A model generated the notes under the pieces. That model was given only the letters and a program-made list of their open reading frames with translations, was not told where the DNA came from and did no database searches. A stretch of 37,971 nucleotides of DNA from Hofstenia miamia (Eukaryota; Xenacoelomorpha; Acoela), in assembly GCA_004352715.1 (NCBI GenBank), contig SCFE01000091.1, positions 1,009,470 through 1,047,440 on the forward strand. Direction: 5' to 3'. Every line of letters starts with the position of its first letter. Within the stretch, counting starts at the first letter, position 1. Below, piece by piece: positions 1 through 11,251 of the stretch. A program made the translations under genes and the position numbers.

Positions 1-140
1 AAATTAGGCCACATAAATAACACAAAAACTGGTAAAAGTACATGCATGACGTCAGTAAAAGAAACTAAAAAAATGCAAACTAAATTAGGCCACATAAATA
101 ACACAAAAACTAGTAAAATTACATCCATGACGTCAGTAAA
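1..140 (+). promoter_or_regulatory. Upstream tandem repeat carrying two perfect CRE sites
   Basis: Two copies of an 81-bp period unit lie here (about 1-60 and 82-140). Each copy ends in a perfect palindromic cAMP-response element, TGACGTCA, at 47-54 and 128-135. The copies differ at only a few positions. CRE palindromes bind CREB/ATF-type bZIP factors in animals. The block lies just upstream of CCAAT boxes and a TATA box, so I read it as the distal part of a promoter or an LTR-like enhancer. No second copy of the block is seen elsewhere in the window. Confidence 0.55.
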
Positions 141-150
141 ACACCCCCCG

Positions 151-265
151 CCAATATCCACGACGCCTCAGGTCAAAGGCCACCCCTCTCGACCAATCAC
201 AAAAAAGTGACACGTCCTTCACTCCACCTCTCGACCAATCAGAAAAAAGTGACACGTCCTTCACT
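151..265 (+). promoter_or_regulatory. Proximal promoter: three CCAAT boxes, duplicated 42-bp unit, DR1-like site
   Basis: CCAAT occurs at 151-155, 193-197 and 235-239. The last two lie in a nearly perfect 42-bp tandem duplication (about 186-265) whose unit also holds an ACGT core (GACACGTCC). At 170-182 the sequence AGGTCAAAGGCCA is a direct repeat with one-base spacing (DR1) and one mismatch, a possible nuclear-receptor site. The block is clearly more GC-rich than its surroundings. Factor assignments are inferred from motifs only. Confidence 0.5.
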
Positions 266-300
266 TATATATATACTACTAATTCGCCCAACCCCACAGG
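266..300 (+). promoter_or_regulatory. TATA box and predicted transcription start region
   Basis: A TATATATATA run at 266-275 follows directly on the duplicated CCAAT units. Transcription would be expected to start about 25-35 bases downstream, near 295-305, in a C-rich stretch. The order CRE, CCAAT, TATA is that of a classical regulated animal promoter facing right. It could instead be the U3/R part of an unrecognised LTR. Confidence 0.45.
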
Positions 301-373
301 GCAGCACACTCCATCTTCTCCACATCTGTCAGATACTAGCATTACAAGAACCATTACTTGTTTGTTAATTTAT

Positions 374-416
374 ATGTTTCCCGTCAATCAAGTGAACCCT
401 CCAGTGTATTTATTAA
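374..416 (+). other. Possible first coding exon ending at a splice donor
   Basis: The first ATG with coding-like content after the predicted start opens at 374 and reads MFPVNQVNPPVYLL before a consensus-like donor AA|GTAAAA (GT at 417-418). Unspliced, the frame would stop after 21 codons. No acceptor or second exon was identified. This is a positional guess based on promoter, ATG and donor spacing. Confidence 0.2.
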
Positions 417-1320
417 GTAAAAGCAAAAACTATTTGTGAATATGTTTAAAAATCAATAATGTTATTATTACCTCACACAAGAAAACCTTGTCAAGTTGAT
501 AAAACACAAATGTATTTTATAATTAGGCATGTGAAGTGGTACAAATTAATGTTTTGCTAGTGAAATAAGAAAAATAAACAATCAATTTATTATGTACTAT
601 TCACAAATTACATCAATGAAAAAGTGTTTTGATTAATTGACAATGCCACTAGCTTTTTACTGTTTTCCCCATTTGTTCAAATATCAAGTGTGATATACAG
701 TCATCCTGTAACACTGAACACTGTTTTCACCTAGTAAACTTCCTGAAAATACCTTGAAAAATTCCACACACTTCATTTTTGCTTTAAACTTGCTATAAAT
801 ATGTCTTTAGAAGTGATGGTAAAAAACAATTGCTTTGTAATATCTATGAAAATAATCTTTATCAATTCATTTCCCGAGTAAGCTTGTTTTCCAGAATTTG
901 ATGCACCACTGAAAACATTTGAGTGTTTTGTGAAGGAACAACATTGAATGTGGGCATGCTTTCTTTATAATGAGAATAGCAAAAAGTTTACATTAACTTA
1001 TTTATTTTTTAAAAACCAAACACTTAGTTTCAAAGTATTCATGGTTTATCTCAATATTATATATTGCATGTATTAAATCAATTTTAATGTGTGCTCTACT
1101 ATTGTATTTTCTTCAAGTGTTTTATTAGTAAAAAAAGGAATTATTACTCAACCCTCTATTAATGTTCTAATTTTTCTATTTTATTATTCAATGAGAGTTG
1201 TGCATGACAATTATTGTATAATGGGTATTAATTAATTTTAGGAGATAGAATTAAAGTGTTGAGTCAACTCATCCATACATTAGAGAGTTTTTGATGTGCA
1301 GGGAATTAAGGTGAAACTTT
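417..1320. other. AT-rich non-coding stretch
   Basis: No open frame of coding character, RNA-gene signal or clear repeat was seen. If the upstream promoter is real, this would be intron. Confidence 0.5.
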
Positions 1321-1577
1321 GCATCAAGCATAAAAGACCAGTGCAAATTATCAAATAAAGAAACACTTAACATGTCAGAGATTTGAATGCTGCACTAATG
1401 GGTTTTGGAGAGAATTGGTTGACAACCACTAATTGGTTTTGGATTGATGCATCAAGTGTAAAAGACCAGTGCAAATTATCAACTAAGGAACACATAACAT
1501 GTCAGAGATTTGAATGCTGTGCTAATGGGTTTTTGGAGAGAATTGTTTGAAAACCACTAATTGGTTTTTGGATTGAA
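1321..1577. repeat. Tandem duplication, 2 x 128 bp
   Basis: The unit starting GCATCAAG at 1321 recurs at 1449 and runs to about 1577. The copies are about 90 percent alike, sharing the stretches AAAGACCAGTGCAAATTATC and CATGTCAGAGATTTGAATGC. No coding potential. Confidence 0.8.
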
Positions 1578-2425
1578 TTGCATAAAGGTGATAATGTTTT
1601 CAGAGTACAGAATAAGATGAGTACTCAACTTAATGTTTTGAAGTTGGTTTAATGTTGAAGCAAACTTGGCAAACCATTTAAAAAATACAACTCCACAAAG
1701 AAATCAGTATGTAATTTAATTTTAAACAATTTATTATATATGGTAATGTTTTATTTGGTTATACACATTGATGAAATATTTCATTTCCCAGCATGCATGT
1801 TTTTTGGAATAAATGAATTTACAAATTAATAGTTTATCTGGATATATCCATTGATGTATTAATTCTTTACATTGTACACCTTTAAACTAAATTATATATA
1901 TATGCTTTTTTGATTAAAACTAAATTACAATTATTGAATTACTAAAAGTTAAACTGTTTTAATCACTTTTGTTTAACCTGCAACTGACTGAATGGAAATA
2001 TTTTACATAAAAGTTTTTAGTTAATCACTTTTGTTTATTTGCTACAATTGACTGACTAGAATTATTTTGACATAATATTGTTTTTAACAAACAATGCTAA
2101 TTATGAATGTCGAATTTTTAATAAAACTTAAATTGATTGAAGATGTTTTGTTATTGAATTTTCATGTGAATCCCATTACATACATTTCAAGTTTATACAT
2201 TTAAAGCAAATGCTGAATTGTGACTTGTTTGGTGATACAAAACAATGGAAAAGTTGAACACTGTTTGATGCATACAATCACGTAAACAACGCCTATAAAT
2301 CAAATAAAATTGAACAATGGTGTGTAAGTCAAGAAAAACAGTGAAATTCAGAAAACCCATGTAAATGTATGCAGCCATATAAAGTCAAAAAACAAGTAGG
2401 AGTGAAAATACATGGAAAAGGTAAT
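1578..2425. other. AT-rich non-coding stretch
   Basis: Only short accidental frames are present, and no known motif was recognised. Confidence 0.5.
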
Positions 2426-2572
2426 AAAAGGTGCATCAGTCAGCAAATGTATACAACCCAAAAAAATCATGTGTGAGTCAATAAAGGTGTATCAGTATGC
2501 AAATGTGTACAAAGAGTGAACAATCTGGAAAAGTCAAGAAAAGATGAATCAGTCAGCAAATGTATACAACTT
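2426..2572. repeat. Degenerate minisatellite, about 3 x 56-57 bp
   Basis: Three units carry variants of GTGCATCAGTCAGCAAATGT followed by ATACAA, near 2431, 2487 and 2544. Looser fragments (AAGTCAAGAAAA, ATGTATGCA) just upstream suggest that older, decayed copies begin near 2320. Confidence 0.65.
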
Positions 2573-3368
2573 GAAAAATTCATATAATCCAAAGAGATTT
2601 CTAAAGAAAAGATTGCTGTGTAAAATCTAATATATAATAATTTTGTATATTAAAAATGAGTGTGTACATACATTTTATTAATATTGCATGTCTAAATTTT
2701 AGGAAGCAAATTTTCTGTTCCATACATAAACCATGTTTTACTCTTTCTAAAAATATAGGTTGCTTTTATTGTGTATTATTATAGCAAATATTTTCGTTGT
2801 TTTGTGAAACATGAATTAAACATATGGAATTTTTTACAATGAAATATCAGTGTATTTGAAAAATGATGTATTTTTTACATGTAGTGTAATTTTAAAAAAA
2901 TAAAGTAAACATTGTATGTAGCAATGGTTAATTAATTGAAGCATATGAAATTTTCTGAAGTGTGTTATTATAAAACACATATGTATAAGCCATGTGATTA
3001 ATGTGTGTTATACCAACCAAAATCATGTAATGTCACTATAGCAAAACATGATAAAATGTAAACTAATTTTGGGTCATCATGATATGTATATGTTGGTCCT
3101 AACATGAATCATTGTAAAAACCCATTAGTGGTGCTGACAGGAAGATGAATCACTAATTAAAAACCCATTATTGTCTGTCAAAAACCATTATCACTACTGT
3201 CATGTAGATGAGTCACTAATTAAACTACCCTCTGATATTGGTGAATCAGAAGAGGACAAAAAATCAGTTTGTGACTTCAAGTCTGCTTATATATCACTAC
3301 TAGGGAGATATAAAATGATTATGTTTGAACTGCAGGAGGACATTCATCTGCAACCACACTAATGAAAG

Positions 3369-3785
3369 ATGCATAGAAAAGAGACAGAAAGCCTAATAAC
3401 AGCTGACATAATGCTATATGAAAACAAGGGAATTAACATGCTGTCCAGTGTTTGCACAGTAAAGAATGGAAAGGGGAAAATACCAATCCACAATGCAACA
3501 AAACAAAACATCAATGTAAAGAAATCTAACTTGAGGATATATGGAAAATATATAAAATTCAATATTAGAATCATTTGGAGAGTGATAGAGGACAATGATG
3601 GAGTGAGTAATTTTCATGGTCAACTCAAGGACTTGCAAATGAAAACAGCAAGTACTCCACATGGCCAACTCAAGAGCAAGTGGACAAACACCATCAAAGT
3701 CATAAGTAGTCCCAAAAGCCTACTCAAGGACATAGGGAAAAAAGCAAACAAAGAAGATGCATACAGAATACCAGACACTGTATGA
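3369..3785 (+). pseudogene. Ty3/gypsy protease-RT linker region, first copy
   Basis: An open frame of 138 codons contains SSVCTVKNGKGKIPIHNATK and then INVKKSNLRIYG. This resembles the conserved stretch between the retropepsin and RT of Ty3/gypsy polyproteins, where a beta-rich segment of the form NGK-(V/I)PI-xN-xT precedes the polymerase. The rest of the frame does not match and the RT fingers region (motif A) is missing, which points to an internal deletion. A 63-codon frame just upstream (3171-3362) is not recognisable. The same frame recurs at 4678-5094 in the duplicated segment. Confidence 0.45.
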
Positions 3786-4222
3786 ATGGATATACATGGC
3801 TTTTGGACTATGCAATGCACCTGCAATTTTTCAATACATCACAAAAGTGCTAAAGAATAAGACACACAGAATGGAAGACGGAGTCAATGCATACATAGAT
3901 GCTATAATAGTGGCAAGTGACATGATACAAGAGCACTTGCAAAAACTAGAAAGAACTTTGACAATATAGGAGGAGGCAGGACTACACATTAATGGACATA
4001 AGTGCAACATATTGAAAGAGAAAATAGTATTTTTAGGAAGAACAATTGAGAAAGGCAGAGTATGCATGAAAGACAATGCAAGAGAGATGATCTGAAAAAT
4101 AGAAAAGCTAAATAATAAGAAGGACATACAGAGGTTAATGGGATTCTTCAACTACTACAGCACTTTTATCCTGAACATTGCTGGAAAGACAGCAAAAATG
4201 ACCAAATTAATGAGGAAATCAG
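3757..4222 (+). pseudogene. Ty3/gypsy reverse transcriptase fragment, first copy
   Basis: The frame from 3757 reads YEWIYMAFGLCNAPAIFQYI, the RT motif B of Ty3/gypsy elements (FGLxNAPATFQ). It continues to YIDAIIVAS, where family members have the catalytic YxDD; here the second aspartate is alanine, which would abolish catalysis. After a stop at 3967-3969 the same frame carries thumb-like residues (FLGRTIEKG, then RLMGFFNYY) with another stop near 4090. It is cut off by the N at 4223. Confidence 0.85.
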
Positions 4223-4223
4223 N
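4223..4223. other. Single-N contig join
   Basis: One ambiguous base sits at the junction between the end of one copy of the 1.3 kb segment and the start of the next. The base before it matches 5531 and the base after it matches 2915. Confidence 0.9.
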
Positions 4224-5531
4224 TATGTAGCAATGGTTAATTAATTGAAGCATATGAAATTTTCTGAAGTGTGTTATTATAAAACACATATGTATAAGCC
4301 ATGTGATTAATGTGTGTTATACCAACCAAAATCATGTAATGTCACTATAGCAAAACATGATAAAATGTAAACTAATTTTGGGTCATCATGATATGTATAT
4401 GTTGGTCCTAACATGAATCATTGTAAAAACCCATTAGTGGTGCTGACAGGAAGATGAATCACTAATTAAAAACCCATTATTGTCTGTCAAAAACCATTAT
4501 CACTACTGTCATGTAGATGAGTCACTAATTAAACTACCCTCTGATATTGGTGAATCAGAAGAGGACAAAAAATCAGTTTGTGACTTCAAGTCTGCTTATA
4601 TATCACTACTAGGGAGATATAAAATGATTATGTTTGAACTGCAGGAGGACATTCATCTGCAACCACACTAATGAAAGATGCATAGAAAAGAGACAGAAAG
4701 CCTAATAACAGCTGACATAATGCTATATGAAAACAAGGGAATTAACATGCTGTCCAGTGTTTGCACAGTAAAGAATGGAAAGGGGAAAATACCAATCCAC
4801 AATGCAACAAAACAAAACATCAATGTAAAGAAATCTAACTTGAGGATATATGGAAAATATATAAAATTCAATATTAGAATCATTTGGAGAGTGATAGAGG
4901 ACAATGATGGAGTGAGTAATTTTCATGGTCAACTCAAGGACTTGCAAATGAAAACAGCAAGTACTCCACATGGCCAACTCAAGAGCAAGTGGACAAACAC
5001 CATCAAAGTCATAAGTAGTCCCAAAAGCCTACTCAAGGACATAGGGAAAAAAGCAAACAAAGAAGATGCATACAGAATACCAGACACTGTATGAATGGAT
5101 ATACATGGCTTTTGGACTATGCAATGCACCTGCAATTTTTCAATACATCACAAAAGTGCTAAAGAATAAGACACACAGAATGGAAGACGGAGTCAATGCA
5201 TACATAGATGCTATAATAGTGGCAAGTGACATGATACAAGAGCACTTGCAAAAACTAGAAAGAACTTTGACAATATAGGAGGAGGCAGGACTACACATTA
5301 ATGGACATAAGTGCAACATATTGAAAGAGAAAATAGTATTTTTAGGAAGAACAATTGAGAAAGGCAGAGTATGCATGAAAGACAATGCAAGAGAGATGAT
5401 CTGAAAAATAGAAAAGCTAAATAATAAGAAGGACATACAGAGGTTAATGGGATTCTTCAACTACTACAGCACTTTTATCCTGAACATTGCTGGAAAGACA
5501 GCAAAAATGACCAAATTAATGAGGAAATCAG
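4224..5531. repeat. Second copy of the 1308-bp duplicated segment
   Basis: Counterpart of 2915-4222. Only this copy continues into the rest of the RT/RNase H region, so it is the better representation of the locus. Confidence 0.9.
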
Positions 5532-5560
5532 TACCATTTGTATGGACATGGCAAGAACAG
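5066..5560 (+). pseudogene. Ty3/gypsy reverse transcriptase fragment, second copy
   Basis: Same sequence as at 3757-4222, with the same motif B, the same YIDA in place of YxDD and the same two stop codons. Unlike the first copy it runs on without a join into the connection and RNase H region, with a conserved MGFFNYYSTFI stretch at about 5447-5480. The shared defects show that both copies derive from one inactive ancestor or one genomic locus. Confidence 0.85.
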
Positions 5561-6015
5561 CAAGAGCTAGATAACATCAAAGAAGAACTAGCAAAACTGT
5601 CATCATTGAACACACCAGACTACAATGAGCAATTCATCTTAGACTGTGATGCAAACAAAGTAGCAATCAGAGCAACACTGGGAAAAGTGAAAAACGGAAA
5701 GGAGGTTCCCATACAGTTCTTCAGCTGGAAACTAAAATCAAGCAAGAAAAATTGTGGATCTACCAAGTTGGAAATATTGGGACTTATTTAAAGTATCAAA
5801 AAATTCAGGCATTTCCTAATTGGCAGAGAATTTAGAGTATGCACAGATAATAGTGGACTAGCCTGGTTGAAAAAATTTTCAGGAGACAAGTCCAGAATAG
5901 TATCATGATGGATTGAATATTTAAATGAGTTCATGTTCATGATTGAACACCAGAAATGAACATTACACAATAATGCAGACTTTCGGACATCATTACTGGA
6001 ATACCAAAGAGATGC
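5447..6015 (+). pseudogene. Ty3/gypsy RT connection and RNase H domain, broken
   Basis: The 114-codon frame from 5447 ends at a TAA at 5789. It carries the connection sequence VPFVWTWQEQQELDNIKEEL, then FILDCDANKVAIRATL, the RNase H start with its first acidic residue (family consensus F-x-L-x-T-D-A-S), then IQFFSWKLKSS and a KLEILGLI match to the ExELLA(I/V) helix. After a frame change the rest is still readable: FLIGREFRVCTDNSGLAWL, matching family YLxGRxFxxxTDHxxLxWL, near 5808-5870. Stops and shifts make the domain non-functional. Confidence 0.8.
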
Positions 6016-6229
6016 AGTAAAATAGATGGGAAGAAAAAGCAGTTTCAGTTCTTACCACATACAGAGTATGAGGGATTGCCTGAGATAAATGACAAGAAGG
6101 GGCAAGCAGTATTACCAATATTGATGAGATAAGAAATATCCAAACAAGAGATAGTAGAAAAGCAGAGAGATGGTGTGATCTTTAATGAGATAATCAAGAA
6201 GATAAAAGACCCCCAAACAATATTGTCAA

Positions 6230-6420
6230 AGCTAACAGCAAGCTATTATGAGTGCAATAAATGAAAAATCAACAAAAATGGACTACTATATGTAGAGGCT
6301 CAGAATAACAGGATCACAATTCCCGACTATTTCAAGAGAGAACTGATATGGAAAATACATGAAGAAGGTCAAGTATTGCTGGAATCAACTGTGAACTGAT
6401 TCAAGGGTTAAGCAGTAGAG
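6230..6420 (+). pseudogene. Ty3/gypsy integrase N-terminal fragment
   Basis: The + strand reads NGLLYVEAQNNRITIPDYFK and then RELIWKIHEEGQ. This fits the lead-in to the HHCC zinc finger of Ty3/gypsy integrases (family pattern: short basic strand, IPxxLRxEILxxxHExxxxGH). A stop precedes it and the zinc finger is lost after the first histidine. The catalytic DDE core was not found downstream. Confidence 0.5.
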
Positions 6421-9010
6421 ACCATCAGTACAGATTCACAGCCAATGGATACCATGAAGGATGACACAACCTCCTCAGAAACTACCTTGGAACAAACAGT
6501 ATGATCTAAGGAGAGAGAGAAACAAATGTCTAAAATCAATGAGAAAATGTTGCACCCCTACTTTATTGGAACCTCTAAAATGAGATACAACTCCTTTGAA
6601 AAACTCTTGCCAGAAACAAATGCTCACATATGAAAAGTGGTGAAAACAGAAAGGAGAAATCTATCATTAGTACTAGATGCCAACAACAGACCAAAAGTGA
6701 ATGTGATAATCAGTTATCCAAGAGATATGAATGAAACATTGGAAAGGCCATATATGCAAAGCACAGTGCACATAATATTTGATGAATAATTCATCCTTGA
6801 AACAATGCAGAGCATTATGGTATACAAAGATCAGATAGCAGAGATCCCAGAGATAAACATGAATAAACATAATCTAACAATTATACTTGTGTTAAAAGAG
6901 AAAGATTACAATAAAAATCTTGAAAACAGATAGACCAAACATAAAGGATGGTGAAAGTATAAAAAGTCTGATTTGTAATCATAATGAGATCAATAATAGA
7001 AGACATCGCCAAGCATCTGCTAGAAACTTGCATTCAAACAGAGAATATATTCCCCTGGGAGAAAACATCAACAGACACAACAAGCTCAGGATTAATTAGA
7101 TTTGACTTACAACTAGATTACTGGGGTGCAGATCTACAGGATAATGGTGGACCCATGTATTGCAATTGATTTATATAAACAAACAAAAACAGTAGAACTA
7201 ATGATGGATTAAGAAGGTGTTGAGAAAGCAAATGCACTTTTCATTAAGTGTAGTCTGATGCAGAGACAAAAACACTTAAAACAAATCCAAAAAATTTGGG
7301 ATAATATGAAATTGCAGAAAAGATGGAAGAAAAGTGGCCAGTGATAAAAATAGAAGCACCATCAAGGAAATTCCATAAAACAGTAGAGGTAGGACTAGCC
7401 AAAGTAAACAGAGCATACAAACTGAATACAAGAAAATATTTCTGACGCCTAATATTTGAGGAAAAGAATGCACTGGAAATTAGGTATAGAACAACAGCAT
7501 GGCTGCTGGCAATCTTCACAATGGAAGACAAGGAAGTGAGACTACCAATCTCCTAGCATGTGAGACATAAACTAATGAAAGGAAAATTTTGAGATAGCAT
7601 TATCTGGCTCCTCAAAGGCCACATTGAAAAACTGGAATCACTGGACAAAACACAAAAACTCAAAAACTGATGCAGATATTAGAGAAAACCATCAGTCACA
7701 TAATAAAAAACAAAAGTCCCATGCAAAAAATATGAACAGTAGACATATGGTGAACAAAACAGCAATATGCCCAAGCAAACTATCAATATTTGAGGAAGCA
7801 ATGAAAAAATACATGTGGGGAGCAATGTCTGAGACATGACTAAGACAACTCAAAAATCAACAATGGATAGCAGCCAAGAAAGTAGTTAAGAAAAATTGGT
7901 GAACACAGAAGATATTAGAAATGCAATAACACAGAAAAACATGCAACAGATTCTAGAAGAAGCTATGGCACAATATGAGAGGGATAGTCCATGATGCACA
8001 TTCACTAAAATTATAAAAGTGCAGAAATAATGAGAAAAGATGAGACAATGGAATCAGTAGAAGTCTGTGAAATGGTCACAAAATCACAAAGAGAAATAAT
8101 GGATGAGGAAGAGTTAATAACATCCTCACAATTATTACTATTCCCAAAGACACAAAAGCCTTTATGCACAAATACAAATCATATGTTAACACAAAGGAGA
8201 AGGCAAGAACAATCATGGAAAAAGAAGAATACAAAAAGTTTAAGGAGATTATGCTAAGAAATGATAATTGCATGAGAGTGTATATTGAAGGGACAATAAC
8301 CCCCTTATCAGCTATACACACAAGGGAAACTGATAAATGACAATTAAAAGATCTACAAAATGATATTGAAAACTGCATACTGAAGGGGATAATGCTATTT
8401 TCAGGAGTGAATGACATAGTGTGGATAGATATCTGAGAAAAGAAATATTGCTACTATGATGTCACCAAAAGGGTAGAAATAGTCACAATGATGAGAGGAT
8501 AAATAAAAATGCCCAATTGAGATCAGTGAACAAGAAGTGATAGACAATATCAGCTTCTTCTATAAAGATGTGGTGAACATAAGAATTTTAAGGAAAGTGT
8601 TCACATTTTTCTACCCAGAAACAGCAATAAAAGAAGAGCTAGTCCATACAAGTTGAGCTGATGCCCAGATGACATTGATGATTGTATTAAAAGGAATACA
8701 GCTTTACCAAAAAATTTACGAGATATTTTCAAGGAAGATAAATAAACAGAGAAATAACACTGATAACAAAGAACATTAGAGAAGCAAAGTTCCTGAAATA
8801 TGAAAAAACAGTAACCACAGAAAGAGAGGCAGTACTGAAAATGACAAAACAGCTGGAATTTGAAAAGAAAAATAGGATGACCAGCAATTGGAATTGATAA
8901 TATGGAAAGCAGACACTCTGGTACACGGAGAGTGAGTTGTACTAAAAATAACACAAGCTGATTAGGGCATGTAGCATCATCCAAATGAATACAAGCTGCT
9001 AAGGAAGAAT
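6421..9010 (+). other. A-rich decayed coding-like region, unidentified
   Basis: The + strand keeps the strong A-richness of the upstream pol remnants and holds open patches of 60-75 codons (6984-7169, 7624-7839, 8030-8257) rich in Lys, Glu, Gln and Asn, separated by many stops. I recognise no Gag, integrase core, envelope or other domain. It may be the 3' part of the same element or a second element degraded past recognition. Minus-strand frames here are the low-complexity complements of the A-rich strand. Confidence 0.4.
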
Positions 9011-10635
9011 GTTGATTAAAAGAACTTAAGATCAAATTTGAATGTGATTAAAATGTATTGTAAAAATTATTATCATCTTAAATTAGTTTGTATGTTGCAA
9101 CCAAGTAATAACAGTGCAATTGATTACAAATTAGTATTTGTCAATACTATAAATTTTGACCAAACAAAGGGGGCAAAGTTGCTTCCATTATTTTTAGCCA
9201 CCATATTGGCAGACAATAGATTCAAAATTTGAAATTGACAGGTACTTTCTCAAGTAACTATAAATAGATTCAATTTCATTGTAACAATTGATAGAGAAAT
9301 TTATTTGGAATTCTTGCATTGATTTCTTATTACAGTTTGATTATTTAATACAATGTCAAGCTAAATGTGTTGTGTTTAGTAGTGGTTTGGATTCACCATG
9401 GGAATTATTTTAGGGTCCTTGTGCCAAGCCACAAAAGTGCACTTAAGTTAGGAATAGGGGATTTTATTCTCATTTAGCTGACTAATGATCATTATCTCAC
9501 ATGTATTAGAAATAGCAAACTCAGAATAAGGCTAGCAAGCCAAGTATAGGGATTTGTATTTTATTATTCTAGATCCAAATTGATGATAATGCAACTGATA
9601 ATGTGACCAAGCATGTATCAGTTATTAGATGTAGGATAGGAAGCTGCTATATATTAGATTAGTTTACTAAAGCTAATATATTTTGGTAATGGCTATACAT
9701 AATATTAACTATGCAGCTAGTAACAAGTCAGGTTGCAAGTACATGAAACACTTTTACAAATAGAGATTAAGTCGAGTTGTGTCTTGTCTTGAGTATACAC
9801 TGAGCTAGGATAGGGTACACATAAGTTATATCAATAAGCTGCTAAGTGGAACTCAACCAACTGGATCATATGCAAGCATGTGATACTGGATGTGGAGATT
9901 GGCCTCAGTACCAATGATTAGAAGAGATGCTGCGAGGCTTTGTCACCTAAATAGTGTTCATGATAATGTCTATTAATTAAAGTTAATGGAATTAAGGACG
10001 TGGAAGTAAAGCAGTATGAAATTAGTACATCCCTGCCTGCAAGTACATTGCTATGGTTATATTGAAATAGAAAGGAGAAACAGATGACAATGGTAGAGGA
10101 TGTTACAGTATATTTAATAATTTATTATTTCAAACAGTTCCCTGACTACTTTTTGTGCAATTAGATTTGGAAGCAATTTAAGAAAATTCCTATTAGCATA
10201 TCTATTTGTTACCAAACTTCTTTACTGTAAATGTTCAGAAAATTGAAGAAATTAGTGCTCAATGTTAAGCTATAAATGCATTTACAATATTCTTTTAGGC
10301 AAAGGTATAGAATATGATTAACATGGACAAAATTTACACTAATATAGGACAAAATTACATAAAATATAGACAGATAACTTTGCATAATTAACCAAGTTTG
10401 TAGCACATGGTATATTTTTGAGCAACTGTAAAACTAGGTAGTTATAAATTGCAAGACATAACTGTGTGCTACCAAGTGCTATAAAAATTCTATATTATCC
10501 ATAATTATCAGTCTAGGTCAATTATGTATTTTATTATATTTCTTATCATTTCTTATCCTATATTAGTGCTCCTATTGTTCTGCTTGCATCCTATTTTATG
10601 CCTTTGGAATTCTTTTATTTATGATGTATTTAATG
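9011..10635. other. Non-coding stretch after the retroelement
   Basis: The A-rich bias ends and composition becomes mixed. Between about 9370 and 10110 the DNA is less AT-rich, with repeated short words such as TAGGATAGG. No coding frame, LTR pair or RNA gene was recognised. Confidence 0.4.
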
Positions 10636-10639
10636 TATG

Positions 10640-10796
10640 CATCCATTTTTACCTGTGAAGATTAATCATAAATTCTCCCGAAAATTTTTGTACAAAATGT
10701 GGGGCACACTTTTCCAGACCATTTTCTTAAGGAGGCATCTTTCTCAAAAGCACCAAGAGACCATATCTGAGCCCAAACCAAGCTTCAATTGCCCAA
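10640..10796 (+). pseudogene. Frameshifted C2H2 zinc finger, possible exon
   Basis: One frame reads CTKCGAHFSRPFS from 10689 and then stops. A shift of one frame gives LRRHLSQKH at 10727-10753. Across the shift the spacing is C-x2-C-x12-H-x4-H, a classical C2H2 finger. The second frame stays open to 10797, where AA|GTATGT is a good splice donor. C2H2 fingers occur in host transcription factors and also at the N-terminus of some Polinton DNA polymerases, whose remnants lie from 13.5 kb on. The frameshift could be real decay or a sequencing error. Confidence 0.5.
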
Positions 10797-10799
10797 GTA

Positions 10800-11239
10800 T
10801 GTATAAATTTGTTAGTAATTTTATCTCACAAAGATATTAACTGCAACTGTCTTACATTTGCTTGTAAATCAGTTACCAAATAATTTGATTAAATGTCCAT
10901 AAGCTTGAGTATATGGGATTTAGTTTTTTATACATAGCAATTTTAGAATTCAACACATGGAAAATTTCTTTTGAAAATGAAACTTGTCAATGCTATGTCA
11001 AGCACTATGGCAATCTTAAATTAAAAGATGTGTCTGAAAAATTCACTTTCTTCTATTGTCATCACTGTGGGTATTTTTAAACAAAATTAAATAATGTTTC
11101 TTGTTTCTTGTAAAATTGATGGTATTTGTCCATTGATGATTAGTTCTAAAATTCTAAGTGATGGTAAGAAGAAAATGTATTGCAAAAATACAGTACTATA
11201 ACAGGGGGGCAGAATGGGTTTCATTGTATATTTATATAT
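10800..11239. other. AT-rich non-coding stretch
   Basis: Nothing recognisable, apart from a short G run near 11205. Confidence 0.5.
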
Positions 11240-11251
11240 AATATATATATG

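Larger units (their letters stand above)
2915..4222. repeat. First copy of a 1308-bp duplicated segment (probable assembly artefact)
   Basis: Bases 2915-4222 recur at 4224-5531 with an exact offset of 1309. The two copies appear identical, including every shared reading frame. They are separated by one N at 4223: the first copy stops at the N, and the second runs on into unique sequence. Unmerged overlapping contig ends would give this pattern. A true tandem duplication this young cannot be excluded from sequence alone. Confidence 0.9.
3150..9010 (+). mobile_element. Decayed Ty3/gypsy LTR retrotransposon (internal region)
   Basis: Pol modules appear in Ty3/gypsy order on the + strand: protease-RT linker, RT, RNase H, start of integrase. 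All are broken by stops and frameshifts. The + strand is strikingly A-rich from about 3160 to 9010, as in many LTR-element coding strands, and this bias ends abruptly near 9010. No gag, no paired LTRs and no complete integrase were recognised. A possible primer-binding site starts TGGTGCTGACAGG at 3128, but without an LTR this is weak. The extent past 6420 rests on base composition alone. Confidence 0.7.

Noticed and set aside
2426-2572. CRISPR-like repeat array
   Set aside because: Units are degenerate, directly adjoining and in a eukaryotic genome; it is a minisatellite.
3831-4151. Minus-strand 106-codon frame opposite the Ty3 RT
   Set aside because: It is the complement of the RT coding strand, hydrophobic and unlike any family.
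8601-9035. Minus-strand 144-codon hydrophobic frame
   Set aside because: It lies opposite an A-rich strand, which yields long T-rich, Phe/Leu/Ser-rich frames by composition alone.
9020-10110. Region as 3' LTR of the Ty3 element
   Set aside because: No matching 5' copy was found in the window and no clear TG...CA ends could be paired.
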